A stretch of DNA of 64,000 nucleotides from Cellulomonas uda (lineage in GTDB: Bacteria > Actinomycetota > Actinomycetes > Actinomycetales > Cellulomonadaceae): assembly GCF_006538705.1 (NCBI RefSeq), contig NZ_BJLP01000002.1:1-64000 (forward strand), in the 5' to 3' direction. Below, one piece after another: positions 41,992 through 50,972 of the stretch (position 1 is the first letter of the stretch; each line of letters starts with the position of its first letter). Below the pieces are notes generated by a model, which made no database searches, was not told where the DNA came from, and worked only from the letters and a program-made list of their open reading frames with translations. Position numbers and translations under genes: made by a program.

Positions 41992-43026
41992 TCAGCGGCC
42001 GACGACCTCCGCGCGGCGCGGGCGCGACAGCAGCATGGGCGCGAGCTGGTCGACCGGCAGGCCCTCGTAGAGGACCTTCACGACCGCCTCGGTGATGGGC
42101 ATCTCGATGCCGAGGCGCCGTGCGAGCTCGAGCACGGGCCGGCAGGTCTTGACGGCCTCGGCCGTCCCGCCCGTGGCGGCGATCGCCTCGTCGAGACCCA
42201 TGCCGCGGCCGATGTGCCCACCCAGGGTGTGGTTGCGAGAGTCCGGCGACGCGCACGTCGCCATGAGGTCGCCCATGCCCGCGAGCCCGGGGAACGTCTC
42301 CGGGGTCGCACCGAGCGCCAGGCCGAGCCGCGTGATCTCGACGAGACCGCGCGTGATGACGGTCGCCATCGTGTTGTAGCCCAGGCCGCGGCCCTGCGAG
42401 ATGCCGACCGCGAGCGCGATGACGTTCTTCACCGCACCGCACAGCTCGACGCCCACGACGTCCGGGTTCGTGTACGGGCGGAAGTACGACGAGGCCACGG
42501 CGCGCGCGACGAGCGCGGCGGTCTCGGGCGACGTCGAGGCGACCACCGTGGCGGTCGGCTGGTGGCGCGCGATCTCGCGTGCGAGGTTCGGGCCGGAGAC
42601 GACGGCCACGCGCTCGTCGGGGATATCCAGCGTCTGGGCGACGACCTCGCTCATGCGCTTGTCGGTGCCGAGCTCGACACCCTTCATCAGGGACACGACG
42701 ACCGCGTCGTCGCGCAGCGCACCGCGCAGCGGCGCGAGGGTGTCGCGCGCGACCTGCGACGGCACGGCGACCGCGACGATGCGTGCGTGCGCGACGGCCG
42801 CGCGGGCGTCGGTCGTCGCGGTCACGGACGCGGGCAGGTCGATGCCGGGCAGGTAGGCCTCGTTGCGGTGCTGGTCCGCGATCTGCCGCACCACGGCGGC
42901 CGAGCGGCCCCACACGGTCACGTCGCACCCCGCGTCGGCGAGCACCGCCGCGAACGTCGTGCCCCAGCTGCCGGTGCCGAGGACGGCCGTGCGCAGCGTC
43001 TCGCCGTTCTCGTCGGACGCCGTCAC
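41992..43026 (-). CDS. gpsA: Glycerol-3-phosphate dehydrogenase [NAD(P)+]
   Basis: A 344-residue enzyme reducing dihydroxyacetone phosphate to sn-glycerol-3-phosphate for phospholipids. The dinucleotide motif VLGTGSWGTTFA, SLMKGVE, catalytic Lys in CGAVKNVIALAVG and GLAGMGDLMATC are present. GTG 43026 overlaps the plsC stop (GTGA), so the two phospholipid genes are coupled. Length is normal. Confidence 0.96.
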   Translation of the reverse strand: MTASDENGETLRTAVLGTGSWGTTFAAVLADAGCDVTVWGRSAAVVRQIADQHRNEAYLPGIDLPASVTATTDARAAVAHARIVAVAVPSQVARDTLAPLRGALRDDAVVVSLMKGVELGTDKRMSEVVAQTLDIPDERVAVVSGPNLAREIARHQPTATVVASTSPETAALVARAVASSYFRPYTNPDVVGVELCGAVKNVIALAVGISQGRGLGYNTMATVITRGLVEITRLGLALGATPETFPGLAGMGDLMATCASPDSRNHTLGGHIGRGMGLDEAIAATGGTAEAVKTCRPVLELARRLGIEMPITEAVVKVLYEGLPVDQLAPMLLSRPRRAEVVGR

Positions 43027-43778
43027 GGCTGCTCCGGCCGGGCCGCGCGCTCGCCGCCGGACCGCTGCGCGTCGGGCTTGCGCATGTCGTACCGCACGGC
43101 GGGTGCCTGCTCGCCGCGGATGCCCTCGAGCAGCCGCGTGATGGCGTCCATGACGCGCTCCGTCGCCTCGCGCAGCGTCGCGGCGTCCTGCGGGCGCTCG
43201 TACAGGTCGTCGAGCACCACCGGCGGCCCGACGACGATCGTGACGGTCTTGCGCGGGATCGGCCTGAGCAGCTTCGCGTAGCGCCCCAGCAGGTTCTGCG
43301 GGCCCCACTGCGCGACGGGGATCACGGGTACGCGCGTCGTCAGCGCGAGCCGCGCGACGCCCGTCTTCCCGACCATGGGCCACAGGTCCGGGTCGCGCGT
43401 CAGGGTGCCCTCCGGGAACACCGCGACGGCGTCACCCTGCTGGAGCGCCGTGACCGCCGCGCCGAGCGACTCCCCCGCCGCGCTCGTGTTGCGGTAGACG
43501 GGGATCTGACCGGTCGCGCGCAGGACGCGGCCCACCAGCGGGACCTTGAACAGCGGGTCCTTCGCGAGCACCTTGGGCGCCACGCCGTTGTCCCACAGGA
43601 AGTGCGCGAACGTCAGCGGGTCGACGTTCGTCATGTGGTTCGCCGCGACGATGAACCCGCGGTCGGTCGGGAGGTGCTCGACACCGTGCCAGTCGGGCTT
43701 GGTCATCGCCTTGAGCAAGGGTCGGACGATCCGCGCGACGTTGCGGTAGGCGCGGTTGGAACGGGCAGGCGGACGCAC
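43023..43778 (-). CDS. plsC: 1-acyl-sn-glycerol-3-phosphate acyltransferase
   Basis: A 251-residue membrane-associated acyltransferase adding the second acyl chain to form phosphatidate. The catalytic motif NHMTNVDP contains His48 and Asp53 (Hx4D), and FPEGTLTRD binds the phosphate. GTG 43778 begins a basic N-terminus. It is between murA and gpsA, as in related actinobacteria. Confidence 0.94.
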   Translation of the reverse strand: MRPPARSNRAYRNVARIVRPLLKAMTKPDWHGVEHLPTDRGFIVAANHMTNVDPLTFAHFLWDNGVAPKVLAKDPLFKVPLVGRVLRATGQIPVYRNTSAAGESLGAAVTALQQGDAVAVFPEGTLTRDPDLWPMVGKTGVARLALTTRVPVIPVAQWGPQNLLGRYAKLLRPIPRKTVTIVVGPPVVLDDLYERPQDAATLREATERVMDAITRLLEGIRGEQAPAVRYDMRKPDAQRSGGERAARPEQP

Positions 43779-43854
43779 GACGAGCAGGCTACCTTCTGGC
43801 GGCGGGACGGGACCTGAGGCGCCACCAGGGGACGGGGGTGCCCGAGGTGCGGGG

Positions 43855-45171
43855 TCAGTCGCGGCTGAACTCCGCGCCGAGGGCCGAGAGCTTGTCCATG
43901 AAGTGCTCGTACCCGCGGTCGATCAGGCTGATCCCCCGCACCTGGGACGTGCCCTTCGCGGTCAGCGCCGCGATGAGATGGCTGAAGCCCCCGCGCAGGT
44001 CCGGCACCTCGATGTCCGCCGCCGACAGGGGCGTCGGGCCGCTGATGACCGCCGAGTGGTAGAAGTTGCGCTGGCCGAACCGGCACGGCCGCCCGCCCAG
44101 GCACTCCTTGTAGACCTGGATCGTCGCGCCCATGCCGACGAGCGCGTCGACGAACCCGAACCTGTTCTCGTACACCGTCTCGTGCACGATCGACAGGCCC
44201 TTGGCCTGCGTGAGCGCGACGACGAGCGGCTGCTGCCAGTCCGTCATGAAGCCGGGGTGCACGTCCGTCTCGAGCTGGATCGAGCGCAGGTCGCCGCCCG
44301 GGTGGTAGAAGCGGATGCCCTCGTCGTCGACCGCGAACTCGCCGCCCACCTTGCGGAACGTGTTGAGGAACGTCGTCATCTCCGGCTGCGTCGCTCCGCG
44401 CACGTAGATGTCACCGCCCGTCGCGAGCGCCGCGGACGCCCACGACGCCGCCTCGATGCGGTCGGACAGCGAGGTGTGCTGGTACCCCTCGAGCCGCTCG
44501 ACGCCCTCGATGCGGATCACGCGGTCGGTGTCGACCGAGATGATCGCGCCCATCTTCTGCAGGACGTTGATCAGGTCCATGATCTCGGGCTCGATCGCCG
44601 CGCCCGCCAGCTCGGTGATGCCGTCGGCGCGGACCGCCGTGAGCAGGAGCTGCTCGGTGGCGCCCACGCTCGGGTACGGCAGCGCGATCTTCGTGCCCTG
44701 CAGGCGCCGCGGGGCGCTGAGGTAGATGCCCTGGGGGCGCTTCTCCACGACCGCGCCGAACTGGCGCAGGATGTCGAGGTGGTAGTTGATCGGCCGGTCG
44801 CCGATCCGGCAGCCACCCAGGTCGGGGATGAACGCCTCGCCCAGGCGGTGCAGCAGCGGGCCGCAGAACAGGATCGGGATGCGGCTCGAGCCGGCGTGCG
44901 CGTCGATGTCCGCGACGTGCGCGATCTCGACGTCGCTCGGGTCCAGGCGCAGGGTGCCGGCGGCGTCGTCGGCCTCGACGCGCACCCCGTGCAGCTCGAG
45001 CAGCCCCTTGACCACCGCGACGTCCCGGATCTGCGGCACGTTGCGCAGCACGCTGGGGGTCTCCCCCAGGAGCGCGGCCACCATGGCCTTCGACACGAAG
45101 TTCTTGGCGCCACGCACGGTGATCTCTCCCCGCAGCGGGTTGCCACCGTTGACGTACAGCAGATCGTTCAC
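43855..45171 (-). CDS. murA: UDP-N-acetylglucosamine 1-carboxyvinyltransferase
   Basis: A 438-residue enzyme of the first committed step of peptidoglycan synthesis, adding enolpyruvate to UDP-GlcNAc. N-terminal GAKNFVSKAM supplies the substrate Lys, and the active-site loop reads LGGCRIGDRPINYH with Cys121, the residue alkylated by fosfomycin. Mycobacteria carry Asp there. GTG 45171 lies behind GAGGAT, which may serve as ribosome site or -10. It is followed by plsC after 76 bases. Confidence 0.96.
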   Translation of the reverse strand: MNDLLYVNGGNPLRGEITVRGAKNFVSKAMVAALLGETPSVLRNVPQIRDVAVVKGLLELHGVRVEADDAAGTLRLDPSDVEIAHVADIDAHAGSSRIPILFCGPLLHRLGEAFIPDLGGCRIGDRPINYHLDILRQFGAVVEKRPQGIYLSAPRRLQGTKIALPYPSVGATEQLLLTAVRADGITELAGAAIEPEIMDLINVLQKMGAIISVDTDRVIRIEGVERLEGYQHTSLSDRIEAASWASAALATGGDIYVRGATQPEMTTFLNTFRKVGGEFAVDDEGIRFYHPGGDLRSIQLETDVHPGFMTDWQQPLVVALTQAKGLSIVHETVYENRFGFVDALVGMGATIQVYKECLGGRPCRFGQRNFYHSAVISGPTPLSAADIEVPDLRGGFSHLIAALTAKGTSQVRGISLIDRGYEHFMDKLSALGAEFSRD

Positions 45172-45499
45172 GCGCCCATCCTCGCCTACCCACGGCACCG
45201 GCCCCCGACCACACGGGGGCCCGACACCTTGCTCCGCACGACACCTTCACAGGCCGGCGACACCCGCGCGCGCGGGTGTCGCCCCGCACGACGACGCCGT
45301 GACGACCTCTTGCCGAGCCGCTTGCGCGCACCCGGTCCGTTCTTGGCCTCGACCTCCCACCGGCGCCATGTACCGCGCGCCGACGAGGGGCCGTCCGCCC
45401 GAGCACAGCCAACCAGGACCGTCGCGGAGTTCTTCCCGCACCGGCGTCTCCGGCGCGACGGACCGCTGCCCACGCTAGCGCGAACGCGGTGCCCGCACG
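45172..45499. other. Gene-less interval between leuD and murA with a 26-base palindrome
   Basis: No gene is supportable. Bases 45257-45282 form a perfect 26-base palindrome (GCGACACCCGCG, CG, and complement), able to form a cruciform or hairpin. The remainder is GC-rich without recognised sites; the murA promoter should lie near 45175-45230. The leuD terminator follows at 45500-45542. Confidence 0.5.
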
Positions 45500-45542
45500 C
45501 GACGGCCCCGGCGCACCCGTCCGGGGCGCACCGGGGCCGTCG
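45500..45542 (-). terminator. leuCD terminator
   Basis: A 12-bp perfect stem CGACGGCCCCGG / CCGGGGCCGTCG (45500-45511, 45531-45542) with a 19-base centre that can itself pair. It starts 13 bases past the leuD stop and ends the leuC-leuD transcript. Confidence 0.75.
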
Positions 45543-45555
45543 TCGTGCAGGCGGG

Positions 45556-46218
45556 TCAGGCGGGGCGGCGCCCGATCGCGACCTCGACCGGCCGCGCTGC
45601 CTTGATCTCCACCGGCGGGAGGTGCTTGGCGGGCAGCGTCGCGGGACGCCACGACTCACGACGCTCCTCGAACGCGGAGATCTCGTCGACGTGCTGCAGC
45701 GTCAGGCCGATGTCGTCCAGACCCTCCATGAGCCGCCAGCGCGTGTAGTCGTCCACGTGGAACGGGACGACGACGTCGTCGCACTGCACGGTGCGCGCGA
45801 CCAGGTCGACCGTGACCTCGGTGCCCGGGCGCGTCTCGAGGATCTTCCAGATCAGCTCGATGTCCTCCTGGGCGACCTGAGCGGCCAGCAGGCCCTGCTT
45901 GCCCGAGTTCCCGCGGAAGATGTCCGCGAACCGCGCCGAGACCACGACCTTGAAGCCGTAGTCCTTGAGCGCCCACACCGCGTGCTCACGCGACGAGCCC
46001 GTCCCGAAGTCGGGGCCCGCGACGAGGACCGAGCCGGAGCGGTAGGCGTCCTGGTTGAGGACGAACTCCGGGTCGCCGCGCCACGCCGCGAACAGCGCGT
46101 CCTCGAACCCCGTGCGCGTCACGCGCTTGAGGTAGACGGCGGGGATGATCTGGTCGGTGTCGACGTTGCTGCGACGCAGCGGGACCCCGACGCCGGTGTG
46201 CTGGGTGAACTTCTCCAT
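45556..46218 (-). CDS. leuD: 3-isopropylmalate dehydratase small subunit
   Basis: A 220-residue swivel-domain subunit; with LeuC it isomerises 2- to 3-isopropylmalate in leucine synthesis. Conserved [32 protein letters not shown] and the [11 protein letters not shown] segment are present. ATG 46218 follows GAGAGAG. It comes 31 bases after leuC, in one operon, and a terminator follows directly. Confidence 0.97.
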   Translation of the reverse strand: MEKFTQHTGVGVPLRRSNVDTDQIIPAVYLKRVTRTGFEDALFAAWRGDPEFVLNQDAYRSGSVLVAGPDFGTGSSREHAVWALKDYGFKVVVSARFADIFRGNSGKQGLLAAQVAQEDIELIWKILETRPGTEVTVDLVARTVQCDDVVVPFHVDDYTRWRLMEGLDDIGLTLQHVDEISAFEERRESWRPATLPAKHLPPVEIKAARPVEVAIGRRPA

Positions 46219-46249
46219 GGGTCTGTCTCTCTCGTTCGTCGTCGGGTCG

Positions 46250-47716
46250 TCAGACCGTCTGGAGGTCGGCGGCGGGGCCGGTCAGCGGCGAGCCGTCCGG
46301 CGCGGGCCGGCCCGTGCCCAGGTCCGCGTAGGACGAGAGCGTGCCGCGGATGGCGGTCGCGGCCGCGACGAGCGGCGAGACGAGGTGGGTGCGCCCGCCC
46401 TTGCCCTGGCGGCCCTCGAAGTTGCGGTTCGACGTCGACGCCGAACGCTCCCCCGGAGCGAGCTGGTCGGGGTTCATGCCCAGGCACATCGAGCAGCCCG
46501 CGTTGCGCCACTCCGCACCGAAGTCGAGGAAGATCTTGTCGAGCCCCTCGGCCTCCGCCTGCAGACGCACGCGCGCCGACGACGGGACCACGAGGACGCG
46601 CACGTCGTCGGCCTTCTTGCGGCCCTGCACGACCTTCGCGACCGAGCGCAGGTCCTCGATGCGGCCGTTGGTGCACGAGCCGATGAAGACCGTGTCGACC
46701 TTGATCGAGCGCAGCGGCTGGCCCGGCGTCAGGCCCATGTACTCGATCGCGCGCTCGGCGGCGACGCGCTCGTTCGCGTCCGCGATCTGCTCGGGCACGG
46801 GCACGTCGGCCGACAGCGGCAGGCCCTGGCCCGGGTTGGTGCCCCACGTGACGAACGGCTCGAGGTCCGCGGCGTCCAGGACCACCTCGGCGTCGAAGAC
46901 CGCGTCGTCGTCCGAGTGCAGCGTGCGCCAGTACTCGACCGCCGCGTCCCAGTCGGCGCCCTCGGGCGCGTGCGGGCGGCCCTTGAGGTACTCGAACGTG
47001 GTCTCGTCGGGCGCGATCATCCCGGCGCGCGCACCGGCCTCGATCGACATGTTGCAGATCGTCATGCGCGCCTCCATCGACAGCGCGCGGATGGCCTCGC
47101 CGCGGTACTCCAGCACGTACCCCTGGCCGCCACCGGTGCCGATCTTGGCGATGACCGCGAGGATGATGTCCTTGCTGGTCGCACCCTCGGGCAGACGGCC
47201 GTCGACGGTGATCGCCATGGTCTTGAACGGCGCGAGCGGGAGCGTCTGGGTCGCGAGCACGTGCTCGACCTCGGACGTGCCGATGCCGAACGCGAGCGCG
47301 CCGAACGCGCCGTGCGTGGACGTGTGCGAGTCGCCGCAGACGACCGTCAGGCCGGGCTGCGTGAGGCCGAGCTGCGGGCCGACCTGGTGGACGATGCCCT
47401 GGTCCGCGTCGCCGAGCGAGTGGATGCGCACGCCGAACTCCGCGGCGTTGGTGCGCAGCGTCTCGATCTGCGTGCGGCTCGTCGCGTCCGCGATCGGGCG
47501 GTCGATGTCGAGCGTCGGCGTGTTGTGGTCCTCGGTGGCGAGCGTCAGGTCCGGGCGACGGACCGGACGGCCGGCGAGCCGCAGGCCCTCGAACGCCTGC
47601 GGGCTGGTGACCTCGTGGACGAGGTGGAGGTCGATGTAGAGGAGGTCAGGGGCTCCGTCCGTGCCTCGTCGCACGACGTGCGCGTCCCAGACCTTCTCCG
47701 CCAACGTACCGGACAT
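46250..47716 (-). CDS. leuC: 3-isopropylmalate dehydratase large subunit
   Basis: A 488-residue aconitase-family subunit. The 4Fe-4S cluster cysteines lie in [11 protein letters not shown] and [31 protein letters not shown] and the [18 protein letters not shown] loop are family hallmarks. ATG 47716 has AGGA nine bases upstream; the frame extends further but is not conserved-looking. It is divergent from the IclR-type regulator gene, which probably controls it. Confidence 0.97.
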   Translation of the reverse strand: MSGTLAEKVWDAHVVRRGTDGAPDLLYIDLHLVHEVTSPQAFEGLRLAGRPVRRPDLTLATEDHNTPTLDIDRPIADATSRTQIETLRTNAAEFGVRIHSLGDADQGIVHQVGPQLGLTQPGLTVVCGDSHTSTHGAFGALAFGIGTSEVEHVLATQTLPLAPFKTMAITVDGRLPEGATSKDIILAVIAKIGTGGGQGYVLEYRGEAIRALSMEARMTICNMSIEAGARAGMIAPDETTFEYLKGRPHAPEGADWDAAVEYWRTLHSDDDAVFDAEVVLDAADLEPFVTWGTNPGQGLPLSADVPVPEQIADANERVAAERAIEYMGLTPGQPLRSIKVDTVFIGSCTNGRIEDLRSVAKVVQGRKKADDVRVLVVPSSARVRLQAEAEGLDKIFLDFGAEWRNAGCSMCLGMNPDQLAPGERSASTSNRNFEGRQGKGGRTHLVSPLVAAATAIRGTLSSYADLGTGRPAPDGSPLTGPAADLQTV

Positions 47717-47814
47717 GTGCTGCGGTCCTGTTCTGCTCGTCCGGGTGGGGGTGTTCCCGGTTCTCGGGGCCGATCGGGGTGACTTCTCGAACGCGTCGTG
47801 CCTCTGCACTTGCA

Positions 47815-47829
47815 TCTCAGCCTGCGAGA
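47815..47829. promoter_or_regulatory. Candidate operator between leuC and iclR-type gene
   Basis: A dyad TCTC (47815-47818) and GAGA (47826-47829) with TTG/CAA flanks on either side lies just upstream of the regulator -10 (CAATAT, 47833-47838). It is suitably placed for autoregulation and for control of divergent leuC. Only position and symmetry support it. Confidence 0.45.
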
Positions 47830-47844
47830 CGCCAATATCGGCCT

Positions 47845-48564
47845 ATGGACAACTCTAGCGGAGTCGGCGTCCTGGACAAGGCCGCAGCCGTCCTGAGCGC
47901 GCTCGAGGCCGGTCCGGCGACCCTCGCGCAGCTCGTGACCGCCACCCATCTTGCTCGACCGACCGCCCACCGGCTCGCCGTCGCGCTCGAGCACCATCGT
48001 CTGGTCGCCCGCGACATGCAGGGCCGGTTCGTGCTCGGCCCGCGCCTGTCCGAGCTCGCCACCGCGGCGGGCGAGGACCGGCTGCTCGCCGCGGCCGGAC
48101 CGGTGCTCGCCGCCGTGCGCGACCACACGGGTGAGAGCGCGCAGCTCTACCGCCGGCAGGGTGACCAGCGCATCTGTGTCGCCGCCGCCGAGCGACCCAT
48201 CGGCCTGCGCGACTCCATCCCCGTCGGCGCGACGCTCACCATGCAGGCCGGCTCGGCCGCGCAGGTGCTGCTCGCGTGGGAGGAGCCCGACCGGCTGCAC
48301 CGCGGGCTGCAGGGCGCCAAGTTCACCGCGACGATCCTGTCCGGCGTGCGCCGCCGCGGTTGGGCCCAGTCCGTGTCGGAGCGCGAGGTCGGCGTCGCGT
48401 CGGTCTCCGCACCCGTGCGCGGGCCGTCGGGACGCGTCGTCGCGGCCGTCTCGGTATCCGGACCGCTCGAGCGTCTGACCCGCCAGCCGGGCCGCCTGCA
48501 CGCCGCCGCGGTCGTCTCCGCCGCCAACCGGCTGACCGAGGTGCTGCGCCGCACCGCGGAGTGA
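47845..48564 (+). CDS. IclR-family regulator, LtbR/NdgR-like
   Basis: A 239-residue regulator: N-terminal winged helix (ATLAQLVTATHLARPTAHRL) and C-terminal IclR effector domain ending RLHAAAVVSAANRLTEVLRR. An IclR protein divergent from leuCD is the known place of NdgR in Streptomyces and LtbR in Corynebacterium, which control leucine and other amino-acid genes. ATG 47845 lies six bases after CAATAT, a leaderless start. A terminator follows. Confidence 0.92.
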   Translation: MDNSSGVGVLDKAAAVLSALEAGPATLAQLVTATHLARPTAHRLAVALEHHRLVARDMQGRFVLGPRLSELATAAGEDRLLAAAGPVLAAVRDHTGESAQLYRRQGDQRICVAAAERPIGLRDSIPVGATLTMQAGSAAQVLLAWEEPDRLHRGLQGAKFTATILSGVRRRGWAQSVSEREVGVASVSAPVRGPSGRVVAAVSVSGPLERLTRQPGRLHAAAVVSAANRLTEVLRRTAE

Positions 48565-48609
48565 CACCCGCCACCTCCCCACGTCCCCCCAGAGGTCCGA
48601 GACCTCACG

Positions 48610-48640
48610 CGATGGCCCCGGCCCTGCGCCGGGGCCATCG
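48610..48640 (+). terminator. Terminator after iclR-type gene
   Basis: A perfect 12-bp stem CGATGGCCCCGG / CCGGGGCCATCG with a 7-base loop, 46 bases past the stop of the regulator gene. Confidence 0.85.
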
Positions 48641-48707
48641 TCGTGCGTGAGGGGCGCCGAGCACACCGCACTCACGACGTCACCCACGAGGATCAGCTCA
48701 CGACGAC

Positions 48708-48739
48708 GAAGGCCCGGTCACCGTGGTGACCGGGCCTTC
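48708..48739 (-). terminator. Terminator after the tRNA genes
   Basis: A perfect 15-bp stem (GAAGGCCCGGTCACC and complement) with a 2-base GT loop, starting 6 bases past the tRNA-Glu 3' end. It ends the minus-strand tRNA-Gln/tRNA-Glu transcript. Confidence 0.8.
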
Positions 48740-48744
48740 TGACG

Positions 48745-48817
48745 TACCCCCGACCGGATTCGAACCGGCGCTACCGCCGTGAGAGGGCGGCGTGCTAGGC
48801 CGCTACACAACGGGGGC
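48745..48817 (-). tRNA. tRNA-Glu (CTC)
   Basis: A 73-nt tRNA without encoded CCA. The acceptor GCCCCCG pairs with CGGGGGT (last pair G-U). Anticodon arm CCGCC-CTCTCAC-GGCGG gives anticodon CTC, and the T arm contains GGTTCGAATCC. It lies 94 bases downstream of tRNA-Gln on the same strand. Confidence 0.95.
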
Positions 48818-48911
48818 CTATCGCCTGCGTGACCCGTGGGCCTCGCTTGCGTGTGAACACTTTACCCGACGTCCGCTCGTGCTCCGAACCGTCCGATCAG
48901 CGGTGCTCGCG

Positions 48912-48983
48912 CTGGGGTACCAGGACTCGAACCTAGACTAACTGAACCAGAATCAGTCGTGCTGCCAATTACACCATACCCCA
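48912..48983 (-). tRNA. tRNA-Gln (CTG)
   Basis: A 72-nt tRNA without encoded CCA. The acceptor TGGGGTA pairs with TACCCCA and the discriminator is G. Anticodon arm ACTGA-TTCTGGT-TCAGT gives anticodon CTG, and the T arm contains GGTTCGAGTCC. The U1-A72 pair is typical of bacterial tRNA-Gln. Confidence 0.95.
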
Positions 48984-49134
48984 TGGGGTATAACTTCCGG
49001 GCCTCCCGGCAGCCTCACGACGGGGCGTGAGGGCCACTCGGTTCGGACTGATCCGGACGTCGTACCGCCCGTGAACGTTACCCGGTCGCAGGCCCGACGA
49101 CCAAACCGCTGCCGTGAGAGCCGCGCCACGCCGC

Positions 49135-49602
49135 TCAGCGAGGGATCTGGGCGATCTCCGCCGCGTCGTACCAGAGCAGGTCCGCGTCGTCGACGCGCTC
49201 CGCCGCCGCCGCGTCGCCCTCGAGCGCCCGGGCGACGTCCGCCGCGACCTCGGGCTCGTCGACGTGCACGCACGCGATCGCGTCGCCACCCACGGCGTCG
49301 ACGAGCGCGACCGCGCTCGGGCCCGCGTCGTCGGGTGCGGCGTCGAGCCGGACGGCGCCGTCGGGGACGTCGACCGTCACGACGAGCCGCAGACGCGGTG
49401 CGTCACCGCGCGCGGCGAGCATCGCGAGGCTGTCGTCCGCGGCCATGAGGTGCGCGGAGAACCCGAGCCCCTCGTCGTCCTCGTCGGGCAGCGCGGCGCG
49501 CAGCGCGGCGGTGACCGCGTGAGCGGTCCGGGGGCCGAGCGTGACCGAGCCGTCGGCGGCCGGGTCGAGCTCGTCGAGCGTGGCGGGCAGGTAGAGGCGC
49601 AC
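49135..49602 (-). CDS. Conserved hypothetical (DUF6912-like) protein
   Basis: A 155-residue acidic soluble protein starting VRLYLPATLDELDPAADG, with an Ala-rich middle and the ending ADLLWYDAAEIAQIPR. This start and end pattern is typical of small actinobacterial proteins encoded near tRNA-Gln and the TadZ-like gene; function unknown. GTG 49602 has CACACT ending six bases upstream, a probable leaderless start. Confidence 0.8.
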   Translation of the reverse strand: MRLYLPATLDELDPAADGSVTLGPRTAHAVTAALRAALPDEDDEGLGFSAHLMAADDSLAMLAARGDAPRLRLVVTVDVPDGAVRLDAAPDDAGPSAVALVDAVGGDAIACVHVDEPEVAADVARALEGDAAAAERVDDADLLWYDAAEIAQIPR

Positions 49603-49664
49603 GACGTCAGTGTGCCGCGAGTGCGGGGCGCGCGTCGCACCGGACCGCGCGCTCCCGCTCCACG

Positions 49665-50972
49665 TCACGCGAACGGCGCGACAGACGCGACCGCAGGTAC
49701 GCCGCCGCCGACCCCCTGCCCCACCCGTGCGGCGAGGCCGACGATCGCGCGGCGGGCCGGCGATCCCGGTGCGATCTCCCGCAGCGTGCGCGCCTCGAGC
49801 ACCGCCGCGTCGAGGCTCGGCCGGTCGTCCGGCACCAGCACCGCGTCACGCACGCCCGCGTACCGCTCGAGGGCTCCCGCGACCGCGCGAGCGGCCTGGG
49901 GCCCCGCGACCGACGCGCGCACACGGTTGACGACGACGTGCTGCGGGGTGATCCCGAGCTCCCCGAGGTCGGACAGCGCGCGCACGAGGCGCTGGATGCC
50001 GACCGGGTCCGCGGACCCGACCACGACGACCTCGTCGGCCGCCGCGAGCGCCCCGAGCGTCGCGGCGTTGCGCCGCGGCGCGCGCGTGTCGTAGCTCAGC
50101 ACCTCGTCCTGCTCGACCGAGAACCCGCAGTCGACGACGACGAGCGCCGCGAGCCGCCGCGCGACCACCCAGACCGCGTCGAGCGCCGAGCCCGGCAGCT
50201 CGGGCCACCGGTCGGCGCGCGTGATGCCCGACAGCAGCCTCAGGTCCGCGCTCACGTACGGCGCGAGGCGCGCGAGCGTCACGAGGTCGAGCGAGCCCTG
50301 CCCCGCCGCGCGGGCCGCGGCCGCCAGACCGGGCGACTCGTCGAGCAGGCCGAGCAGCTGCGCGAGGCAGCCGCCGTACGTGTCGGCGTCCGCGAGCAGC
50401 GTCGACCGGCCGGCCGCCGCCGCCTCCGCGGCGAGGTTCAGCGCGACCGTGGACCGGCCGGGCGCACCCGTCGGGCCCCAGACCGCCACGAGGCGGCCAC
50501 GCTCGGCGGGCGGGACCGGCGCCTCGTCCCACGGCGCGGCTCCCGACCAGTGCCGGCCGTCGGGGACGTCGGGTGCGGGCGCTCGGTGCATCCCCTGCAC
50601 GAGCGTCACGACGCGGTCCGCGAGCGCGGCCGCTCCCCCGGCGTCCACGGGTGCGTCGAGGACGAGGTCGGCAGCGGCGACGCGCGCCCGGTCCGCCGCG
50701 GACGTGCGCTCGGGGTCCAGCAGGACGACGACGGCGGCGCCGGCGGCGCGCAGGACCGCGACCGCGGTCAGGTCGAGCTGCTCGACGTCGGACGAGACCA
50801 CCGCGACACGCCCCAGACCGGCGTCCGCCGCCGCCTGCAGCTCCGCGAGGTCGGCGCACCGACGGGTGACCCGCAGCGCGGGGTCGTCGTCGAGCGCGCG
50901 GACCACCGCGACCTCGGCCGTCCCGCGCACGGCGCACAGCACGCCGACGACGCCCGGCGACTGCTCGCTCAT
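49665..50972 (-). CDS. TadZ/Ssd-like MinD-family ATPase
   Basis: A 435-residue protein: an N-terminal receiver-like domain (about 5-125) and a C-terminal ParA/MinD fold with a deviant Walker A, VWGPTGAPGRSTVALNLA, and LLADADTYGG. This is the architecture of TadZ/CpaE and of mycobacterial septum-site protein Ssd. ATG 50972 overlaps the stop of the SAF gene, so they are one unit. No pilin or TadA ATPase is nearby. Polar pilus positioning or septum regulation are the options. Confidence 0.85.
   Translation of the reverse strand: MSEQSPGVVGVLCAVRGTAEVAVVRALDDDPALRVTRRCADLAELQAAADAGLGRVAVVSSDVEQLDLTAVAVLRAAGAAVVVLLDPERTSAADRARVAAADLVLDAPVDAGGAAALADRVVTLVQGMHRAPAPDVPDGRHWSGAAPWDEAPVPPAERGRLVAVWGPTGAPGRSTVALNLAAEAAAAGRSTLLADADTYGGCLAQLLGLLDESPGLAAAARAAGQGSLDLVTLARLAPYVSADLRLLSGITRADRWPELPGSALDAVWVVARRLAALVVVDCGFSVEQDEVLSYDTRAPRRNAATLGALAAADEVVVVGSADPVGIQRLVRALSDLGELGITPQHVVVNRVRASVAGPQAARAVAGALERYAGVRDAVLVPDDRPSLDAAVLEARTLREIAPGSPARRAIVGLAARVGQGVGGGVPAVASVAPFA

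Noticed and set aside
48975-48991. Palindrome TACCCCATGGGGTA resembling a CsoR operator
   Set aside because: Half of it is the acceptor end of tRNA-Gln; symmetry arises from the tRNA sequence plus neighbouring bases, and no metal gene is adjacent.
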